Assembly (NCBI GenBank): GCA_003649085.1 | Contig: QMQV01000040.1 | Span: 1-13,802, forward strand | DNA length: 13,802 nt | Direction of reading: 5' to 3' | DNA from: Thermoproteota archaeon | Lineage (GTDB): Archaea; Thermoproteota; Methanomethylicia; Methanomethylicales; B66-G16 | Part shown: piece by piece, positions 1 through 6,332 of the stretch | Layout: every line of letters starts with the position of its first letter | Position numbering within the stretch: position 1 is the stretch's first letter | Position numbers and translations under genes: made by a program | The notes under the pieces: generated by a model | Database searches by the model: none | The model's input: only the letters and a program-made list of their open reading frames with translations | What the model was told of the DNA's origin: nothing

Positions 1-356
1 CTAGTGAAGAAGATAAAATCCGCTGTGCTCCCACGTCGCGTTTCCTGAAGGAGAACAAAGTGGATATTCCAATTTTAGAAAGAGGGCTCTTTGTCGTGGG
101 TCCATTAGCTACGATGTTGACTAGATATGAAATTAGGGATTTCCCAGCTATTGCCTTATTACCTTATGCCAACCCAGCAAGGCCAGACCCCCTCGCAGCT
201 TCCGTTGCCGTTGACTACCTAAATAAGGTGTTTAACTTATCAATCGATGTAACTCAGTTAATAAAGGATGCGCAGAAAATTGAAGCCGAAATACAGGAAA
301 TAGCCCGTCGCCGTCAAGAAAGGGTTAAATCAGAGCATCGTGCTATGTACATTTAA
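1..356 (+). CDS. PAC2-family (proteasome assembly chaperone-like) protein, C-terminal part
   Basis: The reading frame is open from base 3 to the TAA at 354-356, so the gene begins before the window; the GTG at 60 is an internal Val, not a start. The visible ~117 residues read like the end of archaeal PAC2-family proteins: a core segment with GLFVVGPLATMLT, then FPAIALLPYA and PDPLAASVAVDYLNK, followed by a charged helix (LIKDAQKIEAEIQEIARRR) that usually closes the family. PAC2 proteins are related to eukaryotic proteasome assembly chaperones and are thought to help 20S proteasome maturation in the cytoplasm; that role in archaea is family knowledge, not shown here. Its 3' end overlaps the tail of the opposite-strand PHP gene by 27 bases (330-356). 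Confidence 0.8.
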   Translation, partial: SEEDKIRCAPTSRFLKENKVDIPILERGLFVVGPLATMLTRYEIRDFPAIALLPYANPARPDPLAASVAVDYLNKVFNLSIDVTQLIKDAQKIEAEIQEIARRRQERVKSEHRAMYI

Positions 357-944
357 TCTCTTAATTATAACCTTTCCTTTCTTAATTGACTCTAGTATCG
401 ATTCTAAGTCCTTTTCAGCGCATATTTCATTATATACAGCTCCAACTTGCTCTATTTTATGCGCATCACTGCCAGCTACACCTGTCTTAGCTAATATTGT
501 GGCCGCTTCTCTTGCCTTTTTATTAAACTTGCTAGCTGTTCTTGCGTTTAAGATTTCAAGAGCTGTTAACTTGTTAAGTGAAAAGCATAAGTCGCCTAGG
601 CTATTCCTACGGTCATCGAATGGATGAGGGGCTATGGTCACGTATCCTTTATCGCTTACTTCATCTACTATTTCCGCGGCATTTCCACGTGTTGGCAAGT
701 CATCATTGAAGCCTAGCACTATTAAATCTCCTTGAGGTGTAGATATCTCAACACCCGGGATGATTATGATATCTAAATGAGAAGCCATATTCATGGCTTT
801 CCTTAGCGCAGCTGTCGTATTATGATCTGTTATAGCCACAACATCTAGGCCGATTTGCTTAAGCTTTGTCAGTAGCATAGATAGCGTTATAGTACTATCC
901 ATTGAGTGTACCGTGTGAACATGTAGGTCTGCCTTTAAAGCCAT
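330..944 (-). CDS. PHP-domain metal-dependent phosphoesterase
   Basis: A 204-residue protein that is essentially one PHP domain, a trinuclear-metal phosphoesterase fold. The metal ligands are visible in order: DLHVHT (H8, H10), TDHN (D40, H41), PGVEIS (E66), APHPFD (H107), E130 in ALEILNA and GSDAH (D160, H162). All are intact, so the enzyme is probably active. Relatives include histidinol phosphatase, the polymerase PHP domain and YciV/TrpH-type nucleotide or RNA phosphatases; the substrate cannot be read from the sequence. The ATG at 944 lies inside the end of the upstream GGDEF-like frame (10-base overlap), so it is the last gene of the Sm-like/tgtA operon and probably translationally coupled. 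Its 3' end overlaps the convergent PAC2 gene. Confidence 0.85.
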   Translation of the reverse strand: MALKADLHVHTVHSMDSTITLSMLLTKLKQIGLDVVAITDHNTTAALRKAMNMASHLDIIIIPGVEISTPQGDLIVLGFNDDLPTRGNAAEIVDEVSDKGYVTIAPHPFDDRRNSLGDLCFSLNKLTALEILNARTASKFNKKAREAATILAKTGVAGSDAHKIEQVGAVYNEICAEKDLESILESIKKGKVIIKRLNVHSTML

Positions 945-1368
945 AATATCTCTACCCTATTTCCTCCTTTTTTCTTAGCCTTAGTAAGGTTCTTTCTGCA
1001 TAAGCGGTACATTGGGTCTTGAAAGCTTGGTCTTGTGTAAACTCCTCTACGTAGCGATGTAGCGTTTCGAACGAATACTACGCTAATGCTTATTGTTACA
1101 TAACTTTCCGTTTTTAAACCTTCTTCTTTAATTTTGAACCTAATATCTTCAAGCACATTTAATAATTCATCTTCATCAACATCTGGAAAGTCCAATAAGG
1201 CTTCTTCTGTCCCGCGTACTTTATCAGGACCTTTAACTACAACGCCAAAGAACCTCTAACCAGTTGTTCAATTAAATCCGTCAATAAGGCAGTGATCGGA
1301 TTTGGACTATGCTCGTTCCACCCCATTAACTTAATTATTTGTTCAAAATTATCTAAATCCATTAACAC
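935..1368 (-). pseudogene. GGDEF-like nucleotidyl cyclase-fold protein, interrupted by a -1 frame change
   Basis: Two open frames join into one ~144-residue protein. The upstream part starts at GTG 1368 (or ATG 1362), overlaps the end of tgtA by up to 20 bases, begins VLMDLDNFEQ and runs to about 1255, then stops at TAG 1237-1239. The downstream part runs from about 1252 (FFGVVVKGPDK) to the stop at 935, and has no ATG, GTG or TTG before the TTG at 1195. Joined, the order matches a divergent GGDEF domain: lDiDnF-like MDLDNF with metal Asp residues, RGTEEALLDFP where GGDEF proteins have YGGDEFAILLP, a VTISISVVF strand (SIGVA-like), and a KAKKKGGNRVEI end resembling AKraGrNrV. One missing base in the GG at 1253-1254 would restore the frame. 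A true mutation or a sequencing error are both possible. Function of an intact version is unknown; cyclase activity is inference. Confidence 0.6.
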
Positions 1369-2986
1369 TATAGCGCGTACCAAGAATTTCAGCCACACTA
1401 TTCGGTATTTGCACGTAGTCTCTACAATATATGATGTTAGCTTTAATCGACTTATTCTTGCAAATATCAAGCATTTTTTGTGCGATGTCTACCGTTTCAT
1501 CTATTGAAGCTATAATAACCTCCGTATATGCATTTAGGGTCTTACTTGCATACTCTTCAAATAACTGTATCATATGCTCTGCTGCTTCTTGGTAACTACA
1601 CGAGTTTTCAAATTGAGATAATGGGAAGGTTTCATCTAATTCAATAGGGGTTAAGCCAAAAACGGGGTTGTAGAAGATTAGGTGTGCTTTTTGTTTTGCT
1701 ACTTTCTTAATGAGCTTTTTAACAATCCTATCTTTATGATATGGTTTTTCATGTGGTTCTGGGAGAAGTACTGCTATATTGTATTGTGGTGGTTTTCTGT
1801 ATCTGGTTAAAAACCTTTTTACATGTCTAGTGACTTCTGGTCTAATGAGCGAGGTTTTATCATATATAAAAATCCCCTTTTCCTTACCCTTTGTAACCGG
1901 GTCATGCTTCTCTAAGTAGTCCCTATGTTTTTCAAGTGCCTTAAATGCTTGGAAAAGCTTTGGATGTGCCCTACACCTTGTTTCAACATGCTCCCATAAC
2001 CTTCCTTCAGCTATGCTTTGCTTTATGAGCCTTATTTCTTGAGCAATGACATATAAGTTATGTAAAGATAGAAATCTTTCCCTCTCTTCTTTACTCAGTT
2101 CTTTTAATTCATTAGCATTGATTTTTGAGCATATGGGGCAATTACACGGTAATTCACTTAAATTTTCTAATCTATAAGTCCAATGCGGAGTTATGTACCT
2201 CCCATCTCGTGCAAATAGCACATATGATGCGGAATCGAACAGGTCACAACCTAAAGCTACAGCAAGTGCTAGCATTGAGGGATGCCCTGCTCCAAATAGG
2301 TGTAGCGGTCTATTTGCTGGCATGTTTGCCTTAGCGGTTATTATCATATCGACTAAAGCCGCATATTCGTAGTTTTCCATTAGCTGGACGGGACTTCCTA
2401 ATGCGTGAATGTGATAATCAAGCTTACTCATCTCCCTAGAAGCGTAAGCTATGAGGTCGCTGTGCAATCCTCCTTGTATCGGACCGACCCATAAAATACC
2501 CTTAGAATTATCTCTGATATTTAGACATGCTCTTGCTCTTTCAAGAGTCTCTTCAACAGTTTTTAATGCCTTCTCCCTATCTCTTGTAATTCCTGTAGGC
2601 ACGTCAAGTATAACTGCTATATCGGAGGAGATTTCTTCTTGAAACTTTACGATCTCATTAGGATGCACATCGACGCTTCCATATAGCAGTAACTGGTATG
2701 CTCCAGAATCCGTCATTATCGGTCCATTAAAGTTTAACATTCTATGTATCTCATTACAACCTAAATCCTTAAAGTGCTTCTTTATAATGTATGCGTTGGT
2801 TACTATGGCATCAAATCCGAGTTCCTTGATCTCGCTAGGCTTAACTAATGATTTAAGCGGATTTATTACTGGTAAGACTGTAGGAGTTTGTATAGTGCCG
2901 CTTTTTGTATAAAGCTTACCTATTCTGCCACATACGTCTCGTTCAATGATTTCAAAAAATTCGTTACTCACACAAATCTTCACCAT
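1349..2986 (-). CDS. tgtA: Archaeosine tRNA-guanine transglycosylase
   Basis: A 545-residue archaeal TGT, which swaps guanine 15 in the tRNA D-loop for preQ0, the first tRNA step in archaeosine synthesis. The N-terminal catalytic barrel shows MTDSGAYQ (D93, substrate pocket), VGPIQGG (~167-173), ALGSP (~195-199), and GCDLFDSASY, where D251 is the expected nucleophile. The zinc site is CNCPIC (C281, C283, C286) with H309. Residues ~340-500 form the archaea-specific C-terminal region. The protein stops after this, so the C-terminal PUA domain of the ~580-residue euryarchaeal enzymes is absent; short forms are known in Crenarchaeota. ATG 2986 sits 15 bases after the Sm-like gene, with no clear Shine-Dalgarno, and the GGDEF-like gene starts within its 3' end. 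Confidence 0.95.
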   Translation of the reverse strand: MVKICVSNEFFEIIERDVCGRIGKLYTKSGTIQTPTVLPVINPLKSLVKPSEIKELGFDAIVTNAYIIKKHFKDLGCNEIHRMLNFNGPIMTDSGAYQLLLYGSVDVHPNEIVKFQEEISSDIAVILDVPTGITRDREKALKTVEETLERARACLNIRDNSKGILWVGPIQGGLHSDLIAYASREMSKLDYHIHALGSPVQLMENYEYAALVDMIITAKANMPANRPLHLFGAGHPSMLALAVALGCDLFDSASYVLFARDGRYITPHWTYRLENLSELPCNCPICSKINANELKELSKEERERFLSLHNLYVIAQEIRLIKQSIAEGRLWEHVETRCRAHPKLFQAFKALEKHRDYLEKHDPVTKGKEKGIFIYDKTSLIRPEVTRHVKRFLTRYRKPPQYNIAVLLPEPHEKPYHKDRIVKKLIKKVAKQKAHLIFYNPVFGLTPIELDETFPLSQFENSCSYQEAAEHMIQLFEEYASKTLNAYTEVIIASIDETVDIAQKMLDICKNKSIKANIIYCRDYVQIPNSVAEILGTRYSVNGFR

Positions 2987-3001
2987 TTTTATAAGGCTTT
3001 T

Positions 3002-3433
3002 TCATCCAACTTTTTCAGCACTTTTCTCTAATAGGAATTGTTCAAAGACTCTTTTTACGCGATCCACCATCGGGCCTGTGCCTTCAACACCTTGAGGTGT
3101 AACTCTAATCCTGTCCATTACCATTATAACGCCAGCATCTTCGTAAATCTTAACCATATTGGGAAATACCCTTTCAAGCCTTTCAGCTAACCCTCTTAAA
3201 TCAAATGGGGCTTCTTTCAAGGCGATTTCCGCTACCACATCCCCTCTAATTATTAACCTAATGAAACTTTCCCCGTCATCTCCTTTGGCATCAGCTAGGC
3301 ATAGGTTAAGGTTACTTGGATCAAAGCCAATTAACTTACCTGAGAATTTCCTGCCTTGAACCGTTATAACTTCTATATTCCTGTCTAGGAATGAGTTAAG
3401 CTCACCTACAAATCTCTTTCCAGCTAAGCTCAT
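3002..3433 (-). CDS. Sm-like archaeal RNA-binding protein with C-terminal domain (SmAP3 type)
   Basis: 143 residues, about twice a normal archaeal Sm protein. Residues ~8-72 carry the Sm fold: Sm1 around NSFLDRNIEVITVQGRKFSG with LIGFDPSNLNLCLADA, and Sm2 around FIRLIIRGDVVAEI, whose I-R-G signature helps form the RNA-binding ring surface. Residues ~74-135 are an extra alpha/beta domain (APFDLRGLAERLERVFP, VIMVMDRIRVTPQGVEGTGP), the arrangement known from Pyrobaculum SmAP3. Such proteins form heptamer-type rings; the partner RNAs are unknown. ATG 3433 is preceded by AGGGAG at 3439-3444 with 5-base spacing. It leads the minus-strand operon with tgtA, linking it to RNA metabolism. Confidence 0.85.
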   Translation of the reverse strand: MSLAGKRFVGELNSFLDRNIEVITVQGRKFSGKLIGFDPSNLNLCLADAKGDDGESFIRLIIRGDVVAEIALKEAPFDLRGLAERLERVFPNMVKIYEDAGVIMVMDRIRVTPQGVEGTGPMVDRVKRVFEQFLLEKSAEKVG

Positions 3434-3505
3434 AGATTCTCCCTTTTGTGCAATATTAATAGGACAAAAGATTTATTTTTATTCTCTCACGCTTTCTCCA
3501 AAGCG
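3434..3505. promoter_or_regulatory. Divergent promoter region between Sm-like operon and rpo8
   Basis: The 72 bases between the two divergent starts hold an AT-rich element, TTTATTTTTA at 3472-3481, centred ~30 bases before the rpo8 ATG at 3506, the usual distance for a near-leaderless archaeal transcript. The same element read on the minus strand (TAAAAATAAA) would place the Sm-like transcript start near 3450, giving a short leader that contains its AGGGAG site. A second AT patch, AATATTAATA at 3452-3461, is an alternative TATA box for the minus strand. Positions of transcript starts are inferred from spacing only. Confidence 0.5.
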
Positions 3506-3877
3506 ATGAGTATGTGGACTAAAGCTAAAGTTACGGGCATTGAGAGGTCTGAGATACAAGGCGTTTTGATAGCTAAGCTTGAAAGCGAAGAAGGTTTAAA
3601 CATCTCACTTGAATACCCATCAAGTCTCTATACGGTAAATGTAGGTGAGGAATTAAATGTCTTTTTAGGTAAAAATGAGCCAAGAAACGTACCCGATGAT
3701 GCCTTATTAATGTGTGGGCATATCTTTAAAATAATTAGAGAAGAGAAACTATGTACGTTATACATATCAGTCGGGGGTTATCAAGTTAGGTTCAACATAC
3801 CTTCTTCACTTGAAAGCTGGTTCCACGATCTTAATTACATGGACTTAGTGTACATCGCCTTATCTCGTTCTTCTTAA
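3506..3877 (+). CDS. rpo8: DNA-directed RNA polymerase subunit 8-like (Rpo8/RpoG)
   Basis: A ~123-residue protein fitting archaeal Rpo8 (RpoG), the homologue of eukaryotic RPB8, a small OB-fold-like subunit on the outside of the polymerase. The C-terminal half lines up by eye with human RPB8: DALLMCGHIFKI matches DYVMYGKVYRI, ISVGGYQVRFN matches VSYGGLLMRLQ, and LNYMDLVYIALSRS matches VDSRVYLLMKKL. The N-terminal half has a VTGIE strand, a GVLIAKLE strand and LEYPSSLYTVNVGEELNVFL. Rpo8 is known from Crenarchaeota and Korarchaeota, supporting a TACK host. ATG 3506 (or 3512) is preferred over an upstream TTG at 3446, because the TATA-like element at 3472-3481 lies inside that longer frame and ~30 bases before 3506. 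A remote-homology check would settle the family. Confidence 0.7.
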   Translation: MSMWTKAKVTGIERSEIQGVLIAKLESEEGLNISLEYPSSLYTVNVGEELNVFLGKNEPRNVPDDALLMCGHIFKIIREEKLCTLYISVGGYQVRFNIPSSLESWFHDLNYMDLVYIALSRSS

Positions 3878-3999
3878 TACTATCAAAGCGTTAAACAGTT
3901 TCACTAAACATACTCACTCTCTTCTCGGAACCTTCCCCTTTAAATGGAGCATTAACATTCTAAAAAAATTTGCTAGTCACTTTAAATGAAAATGCTTTA

Positions 4000-4047
4000 C
4001 TAAAAATATTTATTTAATAGTTTTTCTCATCGCTTGGTTGACCGACG
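4000..4047 (+). promoter_or_regulatory. Likely TFB gene promoter
   Basis: An AT-rich stretch ends in TTTATTTAA at 4009-4017. Its centre is ~35 bases before the ATG at 4048, which would place transcription start at about 4038-4040 and leave a leader of roughly ten bases. An A-rich run just upstream (4002-4006) could serve as part of a BRE. No Shine-Dalgarno is visible before the ATG, consistent with a very short leader. The rest of the 170-base gap (3878-3999) holds a pyrimidine-rich patch after rpo8 and no gene that I can see. Confidence 0.5.
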
Positions 4048-5040
4048 ATGTCTGAAAGAATATGTACTGAATGCGGTGGAAAGATAATTCAGACGTGTCA
4101 TGGAGAGCTAACCTGTAGTCGTTGTGGTCTAGTCTATGAAAGTCTATCAATGCCCTCCATACGAACTAGCAAATTGTTTTTAGAAACTTCGCTCGAACCC
4201 CCTATACAAGTGATATTTTCTCCTCTTGGAAGTTACATTGGCAGAAAAGGAGAAAGCTTACTCAAAGATTCGCAGGGAAGGGTATTGCCGTTAAAAACTC
4301 AAATGCTGTTTAAGAGATTAAGGGCATTACAAGACATAGACCCCTATACCCGTCAAACAGCGCTACGGCATAAAGCTCTAAGAATTCTCAACAAAGTTGT
4401 GAACCTACTTAACATAGATCAGAGAATAAGAGATCAAGCAATTGATAAATATAAGACTTTTACTAAGAAGGAAGGTTTTTCACGTAACAATATACTAATT
4501 ATAGCTGCTTGCCTCTTAATAGCCTCTAGAGAAGTCAAAGGAGTTAAGCCTCTAACGCTAAATGAAATATGTGAGGGCTTTAAGCTAGTTGGGCATGATA
4601 TTCATCCGCGTGTATTATCAAAAACTGTCTTCAAGGTACTAAACGTGATAGGGGCTAAGCCTACTATCATGTCCCCTGAAGACTACGTCGATAAGGTAAT
4701 TGACAAACTTTGCTCATCTAAGGAAATTGTGAATAGGATACAAGTAAACAGATTAACTGTTCATGAATACTTTAGCGAATTACGTGAGGAGGCTAAGAAA
4801 CTGCTATGCTCACTTAATGAAAGGCGTAAAATGGGAAAAAACCCATACGCCTTGGCCGTTTCGTCAATATATGCCGCATCGCTGATCACATACAGTAAAC
4901 GAGAGCTACAGATAAGCATACTAACCCAAAAGCTGCTATCCGAAATCGCCGATGTTGCTGAATATACTATAAGAGAGCATTATTACACACTTTTTAAAGA
5001 CGAAGTGGAAAAGCTCATAAGCGCTACTAGTCCAATGTGA
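4048..5040 (+). CDS. tfb: Transcription initiation factor B (TFB), divergent
   Basis: 330 residues with TFB/TFIIB architecture. The N-terminal zinc ribbon has C6, C9, C23 and C26. A linker (~57-95) retains FSPLGSYIG, a D-x-x-G step (KDSQGRVL) and FKRLRALQ, resembling the TFB linker and core entry. Cyclin repeat 1 (~105-200) contains NNILIIAACLLIASRE and KPLTLNEICEG; repeat 2 (~210-325) contains GKNPYALAVSSIYAAS and LTQKLLSEIADVAEYTIREH, close to the family's TQ-EIA-VTEVTIRNRY. TFB recruits RNA polymerase to the TBP-DNA complex. The B-reader segment lacks the usual GPEWRAF-like motif and the cyclin motifs deviate, so it may be an alternative TFB. Its stop overlaps the end of the opposite-strand pilin-like gene by 14 bases. 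Confidence 0.88.
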   Translation: MSERICTECGGKIIQTCHGELTCSRCGLVYESLSMPSIRTSKLFLETSLEPPIQVIFSPLGSYIGRKGESLLKDSQGRVLPLKTQMLFKRLRALQDIDPYTRQTALRHKALRILNKVVNLLNIDQRIRDQAIDKYKTFTKKEGFSRNNILIIAACLLIASREVKGVKPLTLNEICEGFKLVGHDIHPRVLSKTVFKVLNVIGAKPTIMSPEDYVDKVIDKLCSSKEIVNRIQVNRLTVHEYFSELREEAKKLLCSLNERRKMGKNPYALAVSSIYAASLITYSKRELQISILTQKLLSEIADVAEYTIREHYYTLFKDEVEKLISATSPM

Positions 5041-5470
5041 TGAGAAGTTCCCGCATCAAACGTTTCTTAAAATGCTCTGTTTCTACAATTCCCAAGACTT
5101 TAGCCAATAACCCATGATCTCTGGTATAAGTTTCCACATCAATAACTTTAATAGTGACTTGAAGCTTTAATCCCCCATCATTGAATATTGTTACTTTGAG
5201 ATAGCTGTTCAAAAGCATCTCCATAATCTTTTCTAAACCAAGACCCCTTCCCTCTAATGACCTTATCCTTCCCTTCAAGTACACGAACATTAAGTCACAT
5301 AACTTCTCATCCAAAGCTTTTTCTTTAATTTTCACATAATTTTCAAGAGCTTTCTCAGAGGAAATAATAGAAAGAGCAATAAGCGCCAATAAGACCGCAG
5401 ATGCGACGAGTAAGAAGCCTTTTTTCATCTCAACATTACTCTTCCTACTTTTCTTCAATGAGCTTCGCAT
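5027..5470 (-). CDS. Pilin-like single-pass membrane protein (147 aa)
   Basis: No named family recognised. The N-terminus has a long basic leader (KKSRKSNVEMKKG) and then a hydrophobic helix, FLLVASAVLLALIALSII (~19-37). This fits a class III (prepilin) signal with processing after G18, although the mature protein has Ala rather than Glu at +5. A charged alpha-helical region (~38-95) is followed by beta-like stretches LKVTIFNDGGLKLQVTIKV (~90-108) and a helical tail, so the layout is that of a minor pilin with an exposed head. Start ATG 5470 overlaps the upstream gene by 26 bases; ATG 5428 (MKKG start) is an equally good alternative and leaves a 16-base gap. It is last in a run of four minus-strand pilin-like genes. 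A role in a surface filament is inferred from context. Confidence 0.6.
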   Translation of the reverse strand: MRSSLKKSRKSNVEMKKGFLLVASAVLLALIALSIISSEKALENYVKIKEKALDEKLCDLMFVYLKGRIRSLEGRGLGLEKIMEMLLNSYLKVTIFNDGGLKLQVTIKVIDVETYTRDHGLLAKVLGIVETEHFKKRLMRELLITLD

Positions 5471-5747
5471 ACAAGCATAACCTACTACTTCTGAAGTCTC
5501 CGTATTTGCTCATATTCACGATGAGGTTTAATGCCTTACTATTGACTAGTTCATTGAACATCTTCTCATCACATAAAATCCCCTCAGTTATCTCCAGTAA
5601 CTCTAAAGTCTCCAGCTCGCTATACTCCTCATGACTTAAGTTCGTAGTAGAATGTTGCATTAGGATGGTCAATGTAAGTGATAGGATTATGATTGCAACT
5701 AGAGCATCCCATATCATAAACCACATTCCGCTACGCTGCTTTAACAA
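5445..5747 (-). CDS. Pilin-like single-pass membrane protein (100 aa)
   Basis: A 100-residue protein beginning MLKQRSG, then the hydrophobic helix MWFMIWDALVAIIILSLTL (~8-30). The short basic leader ending in Gly fits prepilin peptidase cleavage after G7; the mature end carries Asp at +7 rather than Glu at +5. The rest is acidic and helical (EEYSELETLELLEIT) with two cysteines (C59, C91), perhaps a disulfide outside the cell. TTG 5747 is chosen because it preserves the KQRSG leader; ATG 5726 would remove it. TTG overlaps the 46-residue upstream gene by 17 bases and the next gene follows with a further overlap, so the four genes are surely one transcript. No family recognised. Confidence 0.6.
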   Translation of the reverse strand: MLKQRSGMWFMIWDALVAIIILSLTLTILMQHSTTNLSHEEYSELETLELLEITEGILCDEKMFNELVNSKALNLIVNMSKYGDFRSSRLCLYAKLIEEK

Positions 5748-5871
5748 GGATCTTCACCATCTCAATTAAATTAACGACTTGTTGCTCTAACATGCTAGAC
5801 ACGGTGTAAAACAATAGCATATACAAGATGATTAGGAAGAGCATAGCGTATGGTTCAACACTTCCACGCAT
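5731..5871 (-). CDS. Very small pilin-like membrane peptide (46 aa)
   Basis: A 46-residue frame, ATG 5869-5871 to TAG 5731-5733, easy to miss by length. It begins MRGSVEPYAM and continues with a hydrophobic helix LFLIILYMLLFYTVSSML (~11-28), then a short amphipathic helix ending IEMVKILVKAA. The RG before SVEPYA is a minimal prepilin-like leader with Glu near the mature N-terminus, as in archaeal pilins. GGAGGAG lies about five bases before the ATG, a strong ribosome binding site that supports translation. It sits inside the four-gene minus-strand cluster, overlapping the upstream 70-residue gene by 41 bases and the downstream gene by 17. It could be a small structural pilin or a membrane chaperone of the filament; function unproven. 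Confidence 0.6.
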   Translation of the reverse strand: MRGSVEPYAMLFLIILYMLLFYTVSSMLEQQVVNLIEMVKILVKAA

Positions 5872-6044
5872 ACCATCTCCTCCATAGGAGGTAAGATGCT
5901 TTGATTTTGAAATACCCTCAGTTGTTCTCTAATTTCAAGCAACGTGCTTTTTATATCGCAGAAAAGCCTAAACGAAGCTGCTCCAAGCATCGAGGATATC
6001 AGTAGCCATGCAATTAAGGCAAACTTAAACTCAATACTCCTCAT
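5832..6044 (-). CDS. Small pilin-like or membrane-anchored protein (70 aa)
   Basis: 70 residues: MRSIEFKF, a hydrophobic helix ALIAWLLISSMLGAASF (~9-25), a charged helix (DIKSTLLEIREQLRVFQ) and a short tail with two cysteines (C58, C68). The topology is that of a short pilin-like subunit, though no Gly cleavage site precedes the helix. It is first in the minus-strand set. The TATA-like box at 6068-6075 is ~27 bases before ATG 6044, so the transcript is probably leaderless. The tail is encoded over the start of the 46-residue gene in another frame (41-base overlap), which leaves its C-terminal residues constrained by two proteins. No family recognised. Confidence 0.55.
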   Translation of the reverse strand: MRSIEFKFALIAWLLISSMLGAASFRLFCDIKSTLLEIREQLRVFQNQSILPPMEEMVCVEVLNHTLCSS

Positions 6045-6137
6045 TTGTACTCACTCGTCTTTACTAATTATATAAGGTCAGTGTATGTGACTTAGAAGGC
6101 TTTATAAGGCTACGAAGTTTTTAGGAGGAGAATAGTT
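6045..6137. promoter_or_regulatory. Divergent promoter region of the pilus locus
   Basis: 93 bases separate the minus-strand pilin-like genes from the plus-strand ATPase operon. The near-palindromic TTATATAA at 6068-6075 is 27 bases before the minus-strand ATG, and could also serve the plus strand. A second box, TTTATAA at 6101-6107, faces the plus strand. AGGAGGAG at 6123-6130 precedes the TTG start at 6138 by 7 bases, so the plus transcript should begin upstream of 6123, favouring the 6068-6075 box for a leadered mRNA. No operator repeat is evident by eye. Confidence 0.5.
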
Positions 6138-6332
6138 TTGGAAGACGACGTTTCAATACTACACCGAAAAATAAACTTGCTAGACTTTGCTATTAATACC
6201 ATGCGCCGTAAAATACTCGAACTCCAAGACAGAGTCTTTGAACTAGAATATGCGGTCGCGTCTTTATCTAAAGCTCTTAACCAGTATGTAGACGGCATGG
6301 ATGAAGCAAATAGCAGGAGAAACAAGCCATGA
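6138..6332 (+). CDS. Small coiled-coil protein (64 aa)
   Basis: 64 residues, almost entirely one charged helix with heptad spacing of Leu/Ile/Val (VSILHRKINLLDFAINTMRR, then ILELQDRVFELEYAVASLSK), and a basic tail. No membrane segment, so probably a cytoplasmic homo-oligomer or scaffold. The start is a TTG at 6138, supported by the strong AGGAGGAG at 6123-6130. Its TGA overlaps the ATG of the ATPase gene (ATGA at 6329-6332), implying translational coupling and a shared job. It might help assemble or position the ATPase, as small accessory proteins do in archaellum systems; that is inference. Family not recognised. Confidence 0.65.
   Translation: MEDDVSILHRKINLLDFAINTMRRKILELQDRVFELEYAVASLSKALNQYVDGMDEANSRRNKP

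Noticed and set aside
60..356. A complete small gene from GTG 60
   Set aside because: The frame is open back to base 3 and the upstream residues continue the same protein, so this is the end of a longer gene.
340..627. Open frame opposite the PHP gene
   Set aside because: It is a mirror of conserved PHP metal-site coding sequence and its product is low-complexity hydrophobic.
935..1195. A separate 86-residue gene starting at TTG 1195
   Set aside because: Coding character continues upstream of 1195 in frame (FFGVVVKGPDKVRGTEEALL), so the TTG is internal to an interrupted gene.
1292..1507. Small open frame opposite the tgtA 3' end
   Set aside because: No ribosome site or family features; overlaps two minus-strand coding frames.
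3446..3505. An N-terminal extension of the Rpo8-like protein from TTG 3446
   Set aside because: It would translate through the TATA-like box, and the family match begins around the ATG at 3506.
3878..4047. tRNA or small RNA gene in the gap before tfb
   Set aside because: No cloverleaf arms, T-loop motif or stable stem seen; only AT-rich promoter-like sequence.
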